DNA from: an uncultured Lachnospiraceae bacterium | GTDB taxonomy: Bacteria; Bacillota; Clostridia; Lachnospirales; Lachnospiraceae | DNA length: 64,000 nucleotides | NCBI GenBank assembly: GCA_910587095.1 | Contig: CAJUMJ010000028.1 | Coordinates: 1-64,000 of the forward strand | Direction of reading: 5' to 3' | Shown: positions 24,798-33,726 of the stretch, one piece after another | Position numbering within the stretch: the stretch's first letter is position 1 | Layout of the letters: every line of letters begins with the position of its first letter | The notes under the pieces: model-generated | The model's input: the letters and a program-made list of their open reading frames with translations, nothing else | Databases searched by the model: none | What the model was told of the DNA's origin: nothing | Translations under genes and position numbers: made by a program

Positions 24798-26678
24798 CTA
24801 TTCGCTCGTTCTGATCCGGTACACCCCGAAGTTTTCGTTAATCCTGTCGCTCTCCTCTATCTCTGCGTCCAATTCTCTCTCCGCGTAAAAATCCGTCAGC
24901 CAGTCGACGCCCCGCTCCTTTGCCTCGGCATCCGACATGATAAAGTACACCCCGCTCCCCGTCAGCGCCTCCTGCGCCGTCTCTATACCGAAATGTGAAA
25001 GCTTTTCCCGATACAGCGGACTCTTGCACATCCATCCCCCCGCGATATCATAGTTTGCCGGGCTTTTGCCTCCTCCCGCAAATAGTTTCCCCGAAAAAGC
25101 AACGGTGGAATACACATCCTCGAAATAAAAGCTTTCCGAATGCGTCCTGCAATAGGAATCTATGGCCTGCCAGTCGCGCAAAATCCCCTCCCGTCTTGCC
25201 TGGTCTGCCTGCGCCGCACGAACAATCCCCGGAAAGTTCCCCAGCGAAACAAGAAGAAACGGAATCGCCAAACCGCAAAGAAGGAATCTCCCCCGTCTCT
25301 CCCATCTTCCCGCAAGACACCGGATAAGCATTCCCGCGAGCAGAACAAATTCCACCAGATAGAGGGAATGCGTGATCCTCTCGGGGTCCCGCCCCCGCAC
25401 CAGAACGAACAGCCAGAGTGCGCTTCGCATCGCAAAAAGCATGGCAAGCTGCGCCATCCTCCATAAAAGCCGGCCTGCCGGCTGCTTTCCGGCTGTTTCC
25501 GATAGCGGAACGTTCTTTCCGGCTGACTCCCCGACAGAAGTCTTTCGTTCCTCCAAAAATAAAATAACATATAATATTGCATTTGCCGCATAACCCAAAA
25601 GCACCAGAAGATTGTATGGCGCATCGTCCAAATGAACGGTTCGATACCGATAAAAGAGCAGGCTGTCCTTAAAAATCTTTCCCCAATCTCTGGCTCCACC
25701 CACGGAGTCCGCCGCGTAGGACGCCACCTCCTCAAGCATTCCCGTGTCGATTTCTTCATCCAGCCCAAAATTATAATTGCGAAGAAGCGTCTGTTTGGCG
25801 GGCGAAACGCCCAGCTCACACAAAGCATCCCGATACTCGTCCTGTGTCACTACTTCCTGATAAAAATCATAGACTGTCGTCCTTGCGTCAAAAAATCTTC
25901 TGAAATCCTTCCATTCCTCGCTGCCATAGGCCGCAGAGTCAATCAGCAAAGACAACCCCATACCCAAAAACATCAGCCCCGCCACAGCACCGTATTTTTT
26001 CATCTTTTTGGCAGACAGGAAAGGGCTTTCCTCCCACCAGCAAAACCACATGGCAAAAGCCATAAACGGAAGAGTCAAAAGCAGCATCTCCGACCGAAGC
26101 TGAAAAGCCAGAACAACCAGCAGGACGGACGCTATATTGTCCCGGACAAGCCGTCCGGCGCCTGTCCCCCGCAGCGTTGTCATAAACCGGAAAACAGCCG
26201 CGGCACAGAGCATGGCGCAGGTGATGGTGTACTGCATATTGACCATATGGAGCAGCCAGGTTCCCCACATCATTATTGCCAATCCCAGCAAAATTGCCGC
26301 CTTCAAGCCCTTTTTCGCGTATCGATGACATGTTTTGTCTGCCTGCGACACGGAAAAATCGTCAACCGACCCGCAAAGCCGCAAGCCAAGCAGAAAAAAG
26401 CAGCCGAACTGACACAGAAACAAGAACAGGCCGTACCAGGGAATCTCCCGGCACAGCCTGTAGCACAGCGCAAGGGCAGCTCCCAGCGGGTAAAGCGTCT
26501 GCATGTTGTGTCCGTCCGGTACGCCGCTGTAAAGCCCCGCCATGATATCCCGCATCATCGTGTCGTCATTCAAGTCAAAATAGAAGTCAAAGAAAATACC
26601 CATCAGAAGCACGTTTACTCCCGTGACCGCAAAAGTCAGTATGCAGTTTTCGTATCCTTGTCTCTTTTCCTGTCCCAT
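24798..26678 (-). CDS. Polytopic membrane protein, possible GT-C-like glycosyltransferase
   Basis: The 626-residue protein has about eleven membrane segments and a C-terminal extracytoplasmic part of about 130 residues. Its first outer loop contains FDLNDDTMMRDIMAGLYSG (about residues 31-49), an acidic motif in the place where GT-C enzymes carry catalytic Asp residues. I do not recognise a named family. It overlaps the wecE stop codon by one base (TGATG), which suggests coupled translation, and the GNAT gene follows 14 bases later. Confidence 0.6.
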   Translation of the reverse strand: MGQEKRQGYENCILTFAVTGVNVLLMGIFFDFYFDLNDDTMMRDIMAGLYSGVPDGHNMQTLYPLGAALALCYRLCREIPWYGLFLFLCQFGCFFLLGLRLCGSVDDFSVSQADKTCHRYAKKGLKAAILLGLAIMMWGTWLLHMVNMQYTITCAMLCAAAVFRFMTTLRGTGAGRLVRDNIASVLLVVLAFQLRSEMLLLTLPFMAFAMWFCWWEESPFLSAKKMKKYGAVAGLMFLGMGLSLLIDSAAYGSEEWKDFRRFFDARTTVYDFYQEVVTQDEYRDALCELGVSPAKQTLLRNYNFGLDEEIDTGMLEEVASYAADSVGGARDWGKIFKDSLLFYRYRTVHLDDAPYNLLVLLGYAANAILYVILFLEERKTSVGESAGKNVPLSETAGKQPAGRLLWRMAQLAMLFAMRSALWLFVLVRGRDPERITHSLYLVEFVLLAGMLIRCLAGRWERRGRFLLCGLAIPFLLVSLGNFPGIVRAAQADQARREGILRDWQAIDSYCRTHSESFYFEDVYSTVAFSGKLFAGGGKSPANYDIAGGWMCKSPLYREKLSHFGIETAQEALTGSGVYFIMSDAEAKERGVDWLTDFYAERELDAEIEESDRINENFGVYRIRTSE

Positions 26679-27811
26679 CAGTTTGCCGCGTAAAAAGCTT
26701 TCACCTGTTTTGCAATATACTCCGTTTCATCCTCCGTCAGCTTATAGAACATCGGAAGGCGAAGGAGTCTCTCGCTCTCCTTTGTCGTATACTTATCCTC
26801 CCCGTGGAATCTGCCGTACTTTTGTCCGGCAGGCGCGGAATGTAACGGCACATAGTGAAACACCGACAAAATATCCTTTGACTTCAAATACGCGATCAGG
26901 CGCCCCCTCTCCTCCATATCCTTCGTCTTGATATAAAACATGTGGGCATTGTGCGCACAGTGCCCGGGGATATGGGGAAGTTCAATCCTTCCGGCTTCCG
27001 AAAGCGGCGTAAGCAGCTCCAGGTATTGGTTCCACCTGTCCATCCTTGCCTGCGTGATCTCCTCTGCCAGCTCTAACTGCGCATACAGATAAGCGGCGTT
27101 CATATCGCCCGGCAAATAAGACGACCCATACTCCTGCCAGCGGTACTTGTCTACCTGTCCTCTGAAAAAGCGGCTCCTGTCCGTCCCTTTTTCCCGGTAA
27201 ATCTCCGCCATCTCTATATCCTTCTCGTCACGGATCAGCAGCGCGCCGCCTTCTCCCATGCTGAAATTCTTCGTCTCATGAAAGCTGAAGCACCCGAACT
27301 CTCCAAAGGTGCCCAGCGGTTTTCCCTTATAGGATGCCATAATTCCCTGGGCAGCATCTTCTATCACAGTCAAATGATACCTCTTTGCTATGTCCATGAT
27401 AGTGTCCATCTCGCAGCCCACACCCGCGTAATGAACCGGCGCAATCGCTTTTGTGCGCTCCGTGACGGCATCCTCAATCAGTTTTTCATCTATATTCATG
27501 GTATCCGGCCGGACATCCACAAACACCACCGTAGCTCCCCGCAGGACAAACGCATTGGCCGTGGACACAAAAGTGTAAGAGGGCATAATGACCTCGTCCC
27601 CCGGCTTTATCTTTGCAAGCAAAGCCGCCAGCTCCGTGGCGTGGGTGCAGGATGTCGTCAGCAGACACTTGGCCGTGCCGGTCTGCTCCTCAATCCACTC
27701 ATTGCATTTTTTAGTAAAAGGCCCGTCGCCGCAAATCTTCTGATTCTCCACGGCTTCCCTCATATAGTCCAATTCCTTCCCCGTGAAGGGAGGTACGTTA
27801 AAATTGATCAT
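26678..27811 (-). CDS. wecE: dTDP-4-amino-4,6-dideoxygalactose transaminase
   Basis: The 377-residue DegT-family protein closely follows the WecE/RffA pattern: FNVPPFTGKELDYM at the start, LTTSCTHATELAALL, VIMPSYTFVSTANAFVLRGA, the cofactor motif IEDAAQG and the PLP lysine K181 in SFHETKNFSMGEGG, the same position as in E. coli. It would make TDP-Fucp4N from the 4-keto-6-deoxy-glucose nucleotide. The rmlA/rmlB genes needed upstream are not in the window. The ATG at 27811 has GGAG seven bases before it; the longer open frame is not supported. Confidence 0.88.
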   Translation of the reverse strand: MINFNVPPFTGKELDYMREAVENQKICGDGPFTKKCNEWIEEQTGTAKCLLTTSCTHATELAALLAKIKPGDEVIMPSYTFVSTANAFVLRGATVVFVDVRPDTMNIDEKLIEDAVTERTKAIAPVHYAGVGCEMDTIMDIAKRYHLTVIEDAAQGIMASYKGKPLGTFGEFGCFSFHETKNFSMGEGGALLIRDEKDIEMAEIYREKGTDRSRFFRGQVDKYRWQEYGSSYLPGDMNAAYLYAQLELAEEITQARMDRWNQYLELLTPLSEAGRIELPHIPGHCAHNAHMFYIKTKDMEERGRLIAYLKSKDILSVFHYVPLHSAPAGQKYGRFHGEDKYTTKESERLLRLPMFYKLTEDETEYIAKQVKAFYAAN

Positions 27812-27824
27812 TTTTTTCTCCATT

Positions 27825-27843
27825 TCTGCGCATTTTTTTGCGC
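27825..27843. other. TGCGCA hairpin in the wecE leader
   Basis: TGCGCA, seven T, TGCGCA form a hairpin whose loop is all A on the minus strand, just before the wecE ribosome binding site. It may affect translation. Confidence 0.4.
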
Positions 27844-27930
27844 ATAACCGAGTTTGTGTCAAGCATCTTTTCTCCTTTGCATCCTTATACCGGCCTGATG
27901 CCATGGGTCTAAGAGTCCCGCCTCCGCTCA

Positions 27931-27939
27931 AGTATACCA
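27931..27939 (-). promoter_or_regulatory. Extended -10 promoter of wecE
   Basis: On the minus strand TGGTATACT is an extended -10 element; the -35 is weak. The leader would be about 110 bases. It lies at the end of the ATPase gene, so the downstream glycan genes would not depend on transcription through that gene. Confidence 0.5.
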
Positions 27940-27956
27940 TATCATAAAGCAAATTC

Positions 27957-29336
27957 CTACTCCGACAAAATCAGGTCATCCCTGCTTTCTGCGATCTCCC
28001 GCAGGCGGGGGCTGAATCCGTTTATGGAAAACAGACAGTACAGTTCCTTCCTGCAGCCCTTGTGCCATGGCACTTTCGGGGCCTTCTCCAGGAGCCGGTA
28101 AAAAACGTCCACATCCATGCAGCCGCTCCAATACTTACATTCCCCAAACAGGATAACGCTCTCCTCCTCGTTTACCGCAACGATATCGATCTCCGTATTT
28201 TTATCCCAGTAACGCCCGATCCTTGAAAAATGGCAAGGCAGGTCGTCTCTGGTCGCCAGCTCGCTGCGGCAAACGTCCTCGTAGACAAAGGCGGCATGAC
28301 TGCGCACAAAACTCTTCCTGATTTTTTCTATAACATGCGTTATATTCCCTTGCTCAATATCCCCCTGATTGGGGTAGATCATCGTAAACCAAAACCGGAT
28401 ATAATAATCCGTGATACGGTACAGTCCCTTTTTGCTCTTTTCGGGATTTTCCTCCGTAACCGGCACTTCCCGCTGTACGAGATCAAGTTCTATCAACGTT
28501 TTCAATGTCCTGGTCAAATCGGTAGCCCTTGTCTCCATAAAGGATGCGATCTCCGACATCTTCGTCCTTCCGAAAGCGATGGCGCGCAAGACAGAAAAAT
28601 AGCTTCCCACCTCCGCCACTTCCTGCTGCAACAAAAAGTGCGGCTCCTCGTACAGGTAGCCTGTGCGGTTTAAAATATTCTCCTCAATACCTGCAAAAAT
28701 ATCCGTACAGTCCGAAAACGATTCGATATATTTGGGGACGCCTCCGGTCACCGCGTAGCGTTCGATCTGCTCCCTTCTGGACAGCCCCGGGCAAAATTTC
28801 CGGTAGTAGTGGAAAGGTATTTGCTTCAGACGAATCTGCGCCGTCCGTCTCCCGTAGAGAGGGCTGTTGTATGAAAGCGTCTGAGACACCATCATGGAAA
28901 TCAGGGAACCGCATAAAATCACCATGACGGGACATTTTATTAAAATTTCATCCCATATCTTCTGGAATACGGAAGGAAACGCCGGATTCGCCTTTCCGAG
29001 ATATTGGAATTCATCTATAACCAAAATCGGTTTTTCCTCCCACGCACCGGACACAATCGCTTTAAAAATAATATCCCACTTATCCGTGGAAGTTTCCGCA
29101 AGAAGTTCACTTCCGATAAAGGCCGCCGCCTTCTCCCGAAAAGCGTTGCGGTTCAACGTCTCCGCCTCCTGCGTCGCCAGAAAATACAACGCCTTTTTAT
29201 CTTTCATAAATTCCGAGAGAAGCGTCGTTTTTCCTACCCGCCGACGGCCATACACAATGACCAGGGACGAGTCCTTTTTTTTATATTCCTTTTCGAGCGT
29301 TCTGATTTCCAGTTCGCGGTCTACAAATTGTTCCAT
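27957..29336 (-). CDS. AAA ATPase with DUF234 nuclease-like C-terminus
   Basis: The 459-residue protein has an ATPase_2-type P-loop domain: Walker A GRRRVGKT near residues 30-37, Walker B ILVIDEFQYL near 100-109 and sensor CGSLISMM. A winged helix follows (about 255-310) and then a DUF234 domain, related to PD-(D/E)xK nucleases, with EIDIVAVNEEESVILFGECKY. This ATPase group is widespread in archaea and anaerobes and its function is unresolved. It is not a glycan enzyme and is likely an independent insertion. The ATG at 29336 has GGAGGG four bases upstream. Its promoter overlaps a very symmetric palindrome. Confidence 0.8.
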   Translation of the reverse strand: MEQFVDRELEIRTLEKEYKKKDSSLVIVYGRRRVGKTTLLSEFMKDKKALYFLATQEAETLNRNAFREKAAAFIGSELLAETSTDKWDIIFKAIVSGAWEEKPILVIDEFQYLGKANPAFPSVFQKIWDEILIKCPVMVILCGSLISMMVSQTLSYNSPLYGRRTAQIRLKQIPFHYYRKFCPGLSRREQIERYAVTGGVPKYIESFSDCTDIFAGIEENILNRTGYLYEEPHFLLQQEVAEVGSYFSVLRAIAFGRTKMSEIASFMETRATDLTRTLKTLIELDLVQREVPVTEENPEKSKKGLYRITDYYIRFWFTMIYPNQGDIEQGNITHVIEKIRKSFVRSHAAFVYEDVCRSELATRDDLPCHFSRIGRYWDKNTEIDIVAVNEEESVILFGECKYWSGCMDVDVFYRLLEKAPKVPWHKGCRKELYCLFSINGFSPRLREIAESRDDLILSE

Positions 29337-29379
29337 ATACCCTCCCGGCAGTTTTTCTTCTGCCATTGTCTATATAAAG

Positions 29380-29407
29380 AGTATATCACATTTTATATGT
29401 TTGTAAA
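29380..29407 (-). promoter_or_regulatory. Promoter of the AAA/DUF234 gene
   Basis: On the minus strand TTTACA (29407-29402) and TATACT (29385-29380) are spaced by 16 bases. The -35 lies inside the palindrome at 29396-29441. Confidence 0.6.
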
Positions 29408-29441
29408 CATTATGTTTCAAAACATAATGTTTACAAACATA
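29396..29441. promoter_or_regulatory. Perfect 22-bp inverted repeat, operator candidate
   Basis: Bases 29396-29417 are the exact reverse complement of 29420-29441 with a two-base centre. The arms contain AAACATAATGTTT, which is itself almost a palindrome and recurs again at 29437-29446. No U-tract follows and the repeat covers the -35 of the ATPase gene, so a repressor site is more likely than a terminator. Confidence 0.7.
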
Positions 29442-29488
29442 ATGTTTTCAGACATAACTATTTTCTCATTCCATGTCAAAGAATCCGG

Positions 29489-31579
29489 TCACTGCATATA
29501 AACCACATACCTGGCATTTCCAAAACGTTCCACATACCCGTAATCCCTGACGAAGTCCCAAAGGATTCGCAGCTTCCCGTCCGAAGCCATCGCCTCCGTA
29601 TCCACGCCAAACCAACCTATCGCCTCGCCGTCGTCACTCCAGTAGGCCGCCACGGCAGAGGGTACGATAATGACCGGCGGCTCCTTTCCCGCCCCCATTT
29701 CTTCCGACAGTTCTTCCATATCCCGCAAATACTCCGTCATGCGATAAGATTCTAAATCCGGCCAGATTGTGGACAAAGCCGGCGGCATATCGAGGAAGTA
29801 ATGGAGGCCCGGCAGTTCTTCATAAGTAATCGCCTCCTGGCCTGTCAGCCCCTCCTCCTTTGCAAAAACCGACAACTCCTCCAAAAGCGCGGCATTTTCC
29901 AAGGTCGTATAAACTCCCGCGGCTTTTTTTGGCGTCTTAACGCGTGTGTCCCGCGGTTCTCCGTAAATACCGTCCTGAAAAACAAAGTTTATGTGAGATC
30001 CGATACTCTGCACCATCACAAACATAATAAGAAATACTGTCGGCGCGCGCCAGACAAAATCATAAACCGCTCTGTTTTTTGCGCAAGCCGCCTCTTCGCC
30101 TGAACCTCTTCTTACCTCTCCTGCGTCCCAGGCCCTGATACCGCCATTTACCACCCACAGCAAAAACGGCGCCGCCACAAACAGATTATTGACAATCGGG
30201 TACAAGTCGTTATTGCTGCCAAGAGGCGTCAGAAAGATCTGCAAAAGCACCAACGCCGCCATTATTTTTTGTTCCTCACACGCCTTTCGCCCGATGAGAC
30301 ATCTAAACCCTGCCGCAATCGTCACCAAAAGCAACAGCACCGCAGGGTAGTAAATACTGCCGTTCCCATGCATATAGTATCTGAAATGAAACATACCCCT
30401 GCCCCAGTAAAAGCGAAGCAGCACAAGCAAAAGCAGGACATAAGCCGTCTTAATAATTACACCAGTTATTCTATATGCGTTCCAACTTGGCCCGGCATCA
30501 CCGATCCGCGCATCGGTTCTTACTCCGTCCTGCTGCCCGGCTTTTTTCCCCGCGCCATATAGCCACTCCCGCACCCAAAACGCAAAGCCCGCCGCCGCCG
30601 CGCAAACACCGGCAAATGCCAGCCAGTACAACCCCTTCCCGTAATCACCGAACATCCCCGTAAGCATGGCGGCCGGCTTGTAGTCCGTAGCCTGATCCGT
30701 CATGGCAAACATGGTAAACACCATATCCGGGTAGGCCGATACCCCGTATCGAATGCAGATAAGGGCCAAAGGCACGCCAAAGCCGACGGCATAGCCAAGC
30801 AGACACCATCCGGTAGCTCCTAAAAGCCGCCTCCAGGGCAGGGAACGTCTCGTTTCGTTTCCTTCATCGGCATTTTTTCCCACCGCATCCCTTCTCTGCG
30901 CCGCCTTCTCCCACCTGTCCATCCGCACCACGCCGTACCAAACCGCCAAAATAAAAGCGGCCTGCACCACATTCGGCATCCGCACCGCCACATTGGCCCC
31001 GAGACAGACACCCGCCGCCGCGAAGCAAAACCTCTGTCTTTTCCAGAACACGGATTTACCGGCCCCGCACGTGCCATACTCGTCACAATCCGCTTCCGTC
31101 TCCCCATTTGTGCCCGCAAAAGTCGTCCTGCCCCCTGTCAGCCCGCAAAAAATAAATAAAATAGCGGCTGTCATCAAAAAATAAGTCAGATAATTGTACA
31201 AAACCGTGGAAGGACACCAGCAAAGCCCCAGCGCCATGAACTCCCCCACGAACAGAAGCGGTGCAAAAACCCATTTTCTGAGAACCAGATAGGCCATAAC
31301 CGCAGTTGCCGACAGCACAAGCGACGTGTAGAAATTCATACCTATCAGCGTTCCCCCAAATGGCAGTTTCATGAAGAAACTGCCCGTCACATTGGCAAGG
31401 AAAGTAGCCACCATCCAGGTGCCGTCCATCTGTCCGAAATACTGGAAATTTGCCAGAGAGTATGTGCTGTCCGCCACATCCATTCCCTGATTGATCTTTA
31501 TAAGGGGATAAATCAGGAGCACTGCCGGAAACAGCAGTTTTTCTATCATATTTTTGTATTTTCCGTAAATTTTTGCCAC
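29489..31579 (-). CDS. Large polytopic membrane protein of the glycan locus
   Basis: The protein of about 696 residues has about twelve membrane segments with an extracytoplasmic C-terminal region of about 130 residues. The first outer loop reads QGMDVADSTYSLANFQYFGQMDG, with acidic residues where GT-C glycosyltransferases have them. I do not recognise a named family beyond this plan. A GTG at 31579 with CGGAG nine bases upstream is the best start; a TTG at 31612 and an ATG at 31549 are alternatives. It follows the GNAT gene and is separated from the ATPase gene by the palindrome. Confidence 0.6.
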   Translation of the reverse strand: MAKIYGKYKNMIEKLLFPAVLLIYPLIKINQGMDVADSTYSLANFQYFGQMDGTWMVATFLANVTGSFFMKLPFGGTLIGMNFYTSLVLSATAVMAYLVLRKWVFAPLLFVGEFMALGLCWCPSTVLYNYLTYFLMTAAILFIFCGLTGGRTTFAGTNGETEADCDEYGTCGAGKSVFWKRQRFCFAAAGVCLGANVAVRMPNVVQAAFILAVWYGVVRMDRWEKAAQRRDAVGKNADEGNETRRSLPWRRLLGATGWCLLGYAVGFGVPLALICIRYGVSAYPDMVFTMFAMTDQATDYKPAAMLTGMFGDYGKGLYWLAFAGVCAAAAGFAFWVREWLYGAGKKAGQQDGVRTDARIGDAGPSWNAYRITGVIIKTAYVLLLLVLLRFYWGRGMFHFRYYMHGNGSIYYPAVLLLLVTIAAGFRCLIGRKACEEQKIMAALVLLQIFLTPLGSNNDLYPIVNNLFVAAPFLLWVVNGGIRAWDAGEVRRGSGEEAACAKNRAVYDFVWRAPTVFLIMFVMVQSIGSHINFVFQDGIYGEPRDTRVKTPKKAAGVYTTLENAALLEELSVFAKEEGLTGQEAITYEELPGLHYFLDMPPALSTIWPDLESYRMTEYLRDMEELSEEMGAGKEPPVIIVPSAVAAYWSDDGEAIGWFGVDTEAMASDGKLRILWDFVRDYGYVERFGNARYVVYMQ

Positions 31580-31641
31580 TGATTGATGCTCCGTTTCCGC
31601 TGTCTTCAGCAATTTGCCGCTCTGACTCTACCTTATACCGA

Positions 31642-32133
31642 TTAACGAATTTCAATATAATAAGGACAAATATCCTCGTATCGCCCGTCTTTCATCCGAA
31701 AACCACCCATAATTGTGCCGAGCTGCGTAAAGCCAATTCTCTCATACAAATGTCTGGCATGTAGATTTGAAGCAACAACCGCATTAAACTGCAAAATCCG
31801 AAATCCAATCCGCCGCGCCTGTTCGATACAGTCAAGTACCAGCTTCTCTCCGATATGCAGTCCCCTGCTCCCAGAAGCCACGGCATAGCTCGCATTACAT
31901 ATATGTCCGCATCTGCCCACATTATTCGGGTGCAAGATATACATTCCCAGCACTTCCTCACTCTCTTCCTCCTCAGCCACCCCGCAATAACTCTGGCTCT
32001 CGAAAAATGAAACGCCCGTCATCCCATCCAGAAATTCCTCCTGCGGAAAGGCAATCCCCTCCTCCACTACCTCGTTCCAAATCGCAATCATAGCCGGAAC
32101 GTCTTTTTCCCGATACTTTCTTAAAATAACCAT
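31642..32133 (-). CDS. GNAT N-acetyltransferase
   Basis: The 163-residue protein has the GNAT fold: RKYREKDVPAMIAIWNEVVEEGIAF at the start, the acetyl-CoA loop SRGLHIGEKL near residues 95-104 and HARHLYERIGFTQLGT near 128-143. This looks like the phosphinothricin/amino-acid acetyltransferase-like branch rather than PseH. The ATG at 32133 has AGGAG eight bases upstream. It might acetylate an amino sugar or amino acid linked to the glycan; the substrate is unknown. Confidence 0.75.
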   Translation of the reverse strand: MVILRKYREKDVPAMIAIWNEVVEEGIAFPQEEFLDGMTGVSFFESQSYCGVAEEEESEEVLGMYILHPNNVGRCGHICNASYAVASGSRGLHIGEKLVLDCIEQARRIGFRILQFNAVVASNLHARHLYERIGFTQLGTIMGGFRMKDGRYEDICPYYIEIR

Positions 32134-32176
32134 AACCTTTTCTCCTGACAAAAAATCCGTATTTTCCGCAACCTGT

Positions 32177-33250
32177 TCAGCGTAGTCTGCGCAAAGCATC
32201 CGCCACAAGCCCAAACACCCACGCTCGCGCCATATCCACCGCCGTTCCGGCCACATACACAAGCAGCACGCATCCGATCATATGCGGTACAAAGAGAAAG
32301 CCCTCGGCCGCCATATCCGCGCCAAGCCATCTCATCCACTCATATCGCACCAGATTATGTTCATGCAAAAGGTAGACGCCGAAAGTGTAAGGCGCAAGCT
32401 TTCTTATTGCCGTTGTCATGCGCCCTTGACCAAACTGCATATTTTTAAATACATAAAAGAAAGAAACCGCGCCGGCAAGGCAGCACAGATGATTGTATGT
32501 GTAAAGCATGTCCGCATAATAAGCAAACGCATCTATTCTGCCGCCGAGCACATTGGAAAGCATCGCCATTGCCCAGGCAGACAGACAGGAAAGAACATAC
32601 GCCGCCACCGCGTGAGTCTGTTTTTCCAGCCACGGGATTCCGTACATCCTGATATAGCCCGCCACCACAAACAGGCACAAAAACCACCCGAAATCATAAC
32701 CCTGCCTGTCCGTCACAAAAGAGATCGGGACAACAGTCTTTTCCAGAGAAAAGAAGCAAAGGAGAAGTACCGTCACAACCTGTAGCTGCCTTTTTTTCAT
32801 TTGCCGTATGCCTGCCGCCAGGAAAGGCGCAAAAAGATACATTAAAAGATAGGCAGTCGCAAACCAGTAGTGTTCCGTCCCGATAGGCAGCACAAAGCCA
32901 ATCCAGTCATAAAGCCCCATTCCTTCGACAGCTTTTGTCCCCGTCAGAAGCAGGATGCATGGAAGGAGCAGGGAATAAAAAAGAATCTGGGCAAACAGGG
33001 AGACAACCCGCCCCGGCTTCCACACAGATTCCACACAAAAGTAGCCGCTGATCAGCACATAACAGTTTACCGCCACAATACAGAAAGCCTCAACCAGCCA
33101 TGCAAAAGCGCCGACAGGGTTTTCCCTCACGGCAAAGGGAAACGGCGCGGCTACCCCGCCCTTCACCAGATAATGAAGCGAGATGATCATAAGCATCGCC
33201 ACAATGCGCAGCAGTTCAAAATTGGCCTGTCTTTTATTTCCCGCTCCCAT
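32177..33250 (-). CDS. Acyltransferase family 3 (O-acetyltransferase-like) membrane protein
   Basis: The 357-residue protein has about ten membrane segments and the AT3 hallmark at the start: an RQANFELLRIVAMLMIISLHYL motif with the catalytic-type His in segment 1, and YWFATAYLLMYLFAP further on. Enzymes of this family move acetyl or similar groups across the membrane onto surface sugars. It should decorate the glycan made by this locus. GGAG precedes the ATG. Confidence 0.85.
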   Translation of the reverse strand: MGAGNKRQANFELLRIVAMLMIISLHYLVKGGVAAPFPFAVRENPVGAFAWLVEAFCIVAVNCYVLISGYFCVESVWKPGRVVSLFAQILFYSLLLPCILLLTGTKAVEGMGLYDWIGFVLPIGTEHYWFATAYLLMYLFAPFLAAGIRQMKKRQLQVVTVLLLCFFSLEKTVVPISFVTDRQGYDFGWFLCLFVVAGYIRMYGIPWLEKQTHAVAAYVLSCLSAWAMAMLSNVLGGRIDAFAYYADMLYTYNHLCCLAGAVSFFYVFKNMQFGQGRMTTAIRKLAPYTFGVYLLHEHNLVRYEWMRWLGADMAAEGFLFVPHMIGCVLLVYVAGTAVDMARAWVFGLVADALRRLR

Positions 33251-33285
33251 ACGCTCCGCCTCTTCTTCTCCTAATCCCCTGCTAA

Positions 33286-33726
33286 TCAGTTTCCTTTTTC
33301 CGACGTATCCTTGAATATCCAGATTTTGCTAAGCACATAGTTTGCCAAAATCACAATCACCTGACAGATCAGCTTCGAAATCTTGTCATTGACCGCCATA
33401 ACGTCCACCATAAGATACATCAGTCCAAGTTCCAGCACCTCCGTGGCCACCCTCGCACCGATAAAGGAAACAAACTCCGTGACAACCGCCTTTGTCTCCT
33501 TATTCTGGCTTTTAAACACAAAAGTCCGGTTTGTCCAGTAAGCAAACACCACCGTCAGCACCCAGGACAACCCCGTAGCCGCCATATAGTGCATGGCTAC
33601 GGCATCCGCGAAAACGAAATACAGAATGTAGTTTAACACAAAGGCGAGAAAACCAAAGATCAGATAATTGATCCCTTCCTCGTGCTTCCTATAAAGCCCC
33701 CATCCGAAATCCCATAATTTTTTCAT
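33286..33726 (-). CDS. GtrA-family membrane protein
   Basis: The 146-residue protein has four membrane segments and the GtrA pattern (YLIFGFLAFVLNYILYFVF, then WVLTVVFAYWTNRTFVFKS). GtrA-like proteins are proposed to flip undecaprenyl-phosphate sugars for GtrB-type enzymes, of which two are encoded here. The ATG at 33726 is the true start: the sequence CATGGAGGTTAGC before it contains the GGAGG ribosome binding site, so the outer ATG at 33738 lies in that site. The binding site is itself part of a repeated intergenic module. Confidence 0.88.
   Translation of the reverse strand: MKKLWDFGWGLYRKHEEGINYLIFGFLAFVLNYILYFVFADAVAMHYMAATGLSWVLTVVFAYWTNRTFVFKSQNKETKAVVTEFVSFIGARVATEVLELGLMYLMVDVMAVNDKISKLICQVIVILANYVLSKIWIFKDTSEKGN

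Noticed and set aside
25632..26693. 353-residue open frame on the plus strand
   Set aside because: Antisense to the 626-residue membrane protein; Gln, His and Lys-rich with no family pattern.
29396..29441. Terminator of the large membrane-protein gene
   Set aside because: The stem is AT-rich, no U-tract follows, and it overlaps the -35 of the next gene, so an operator is the better reading.
31642..32133. This GNAT as the PseH enzyme
   Set aside because: Its pattern is closer to amino-acid-type GNATs; the protein encoded at 24238 keeps the WRN...EEHL-like start typical of sugar-amine acetyltransferases.
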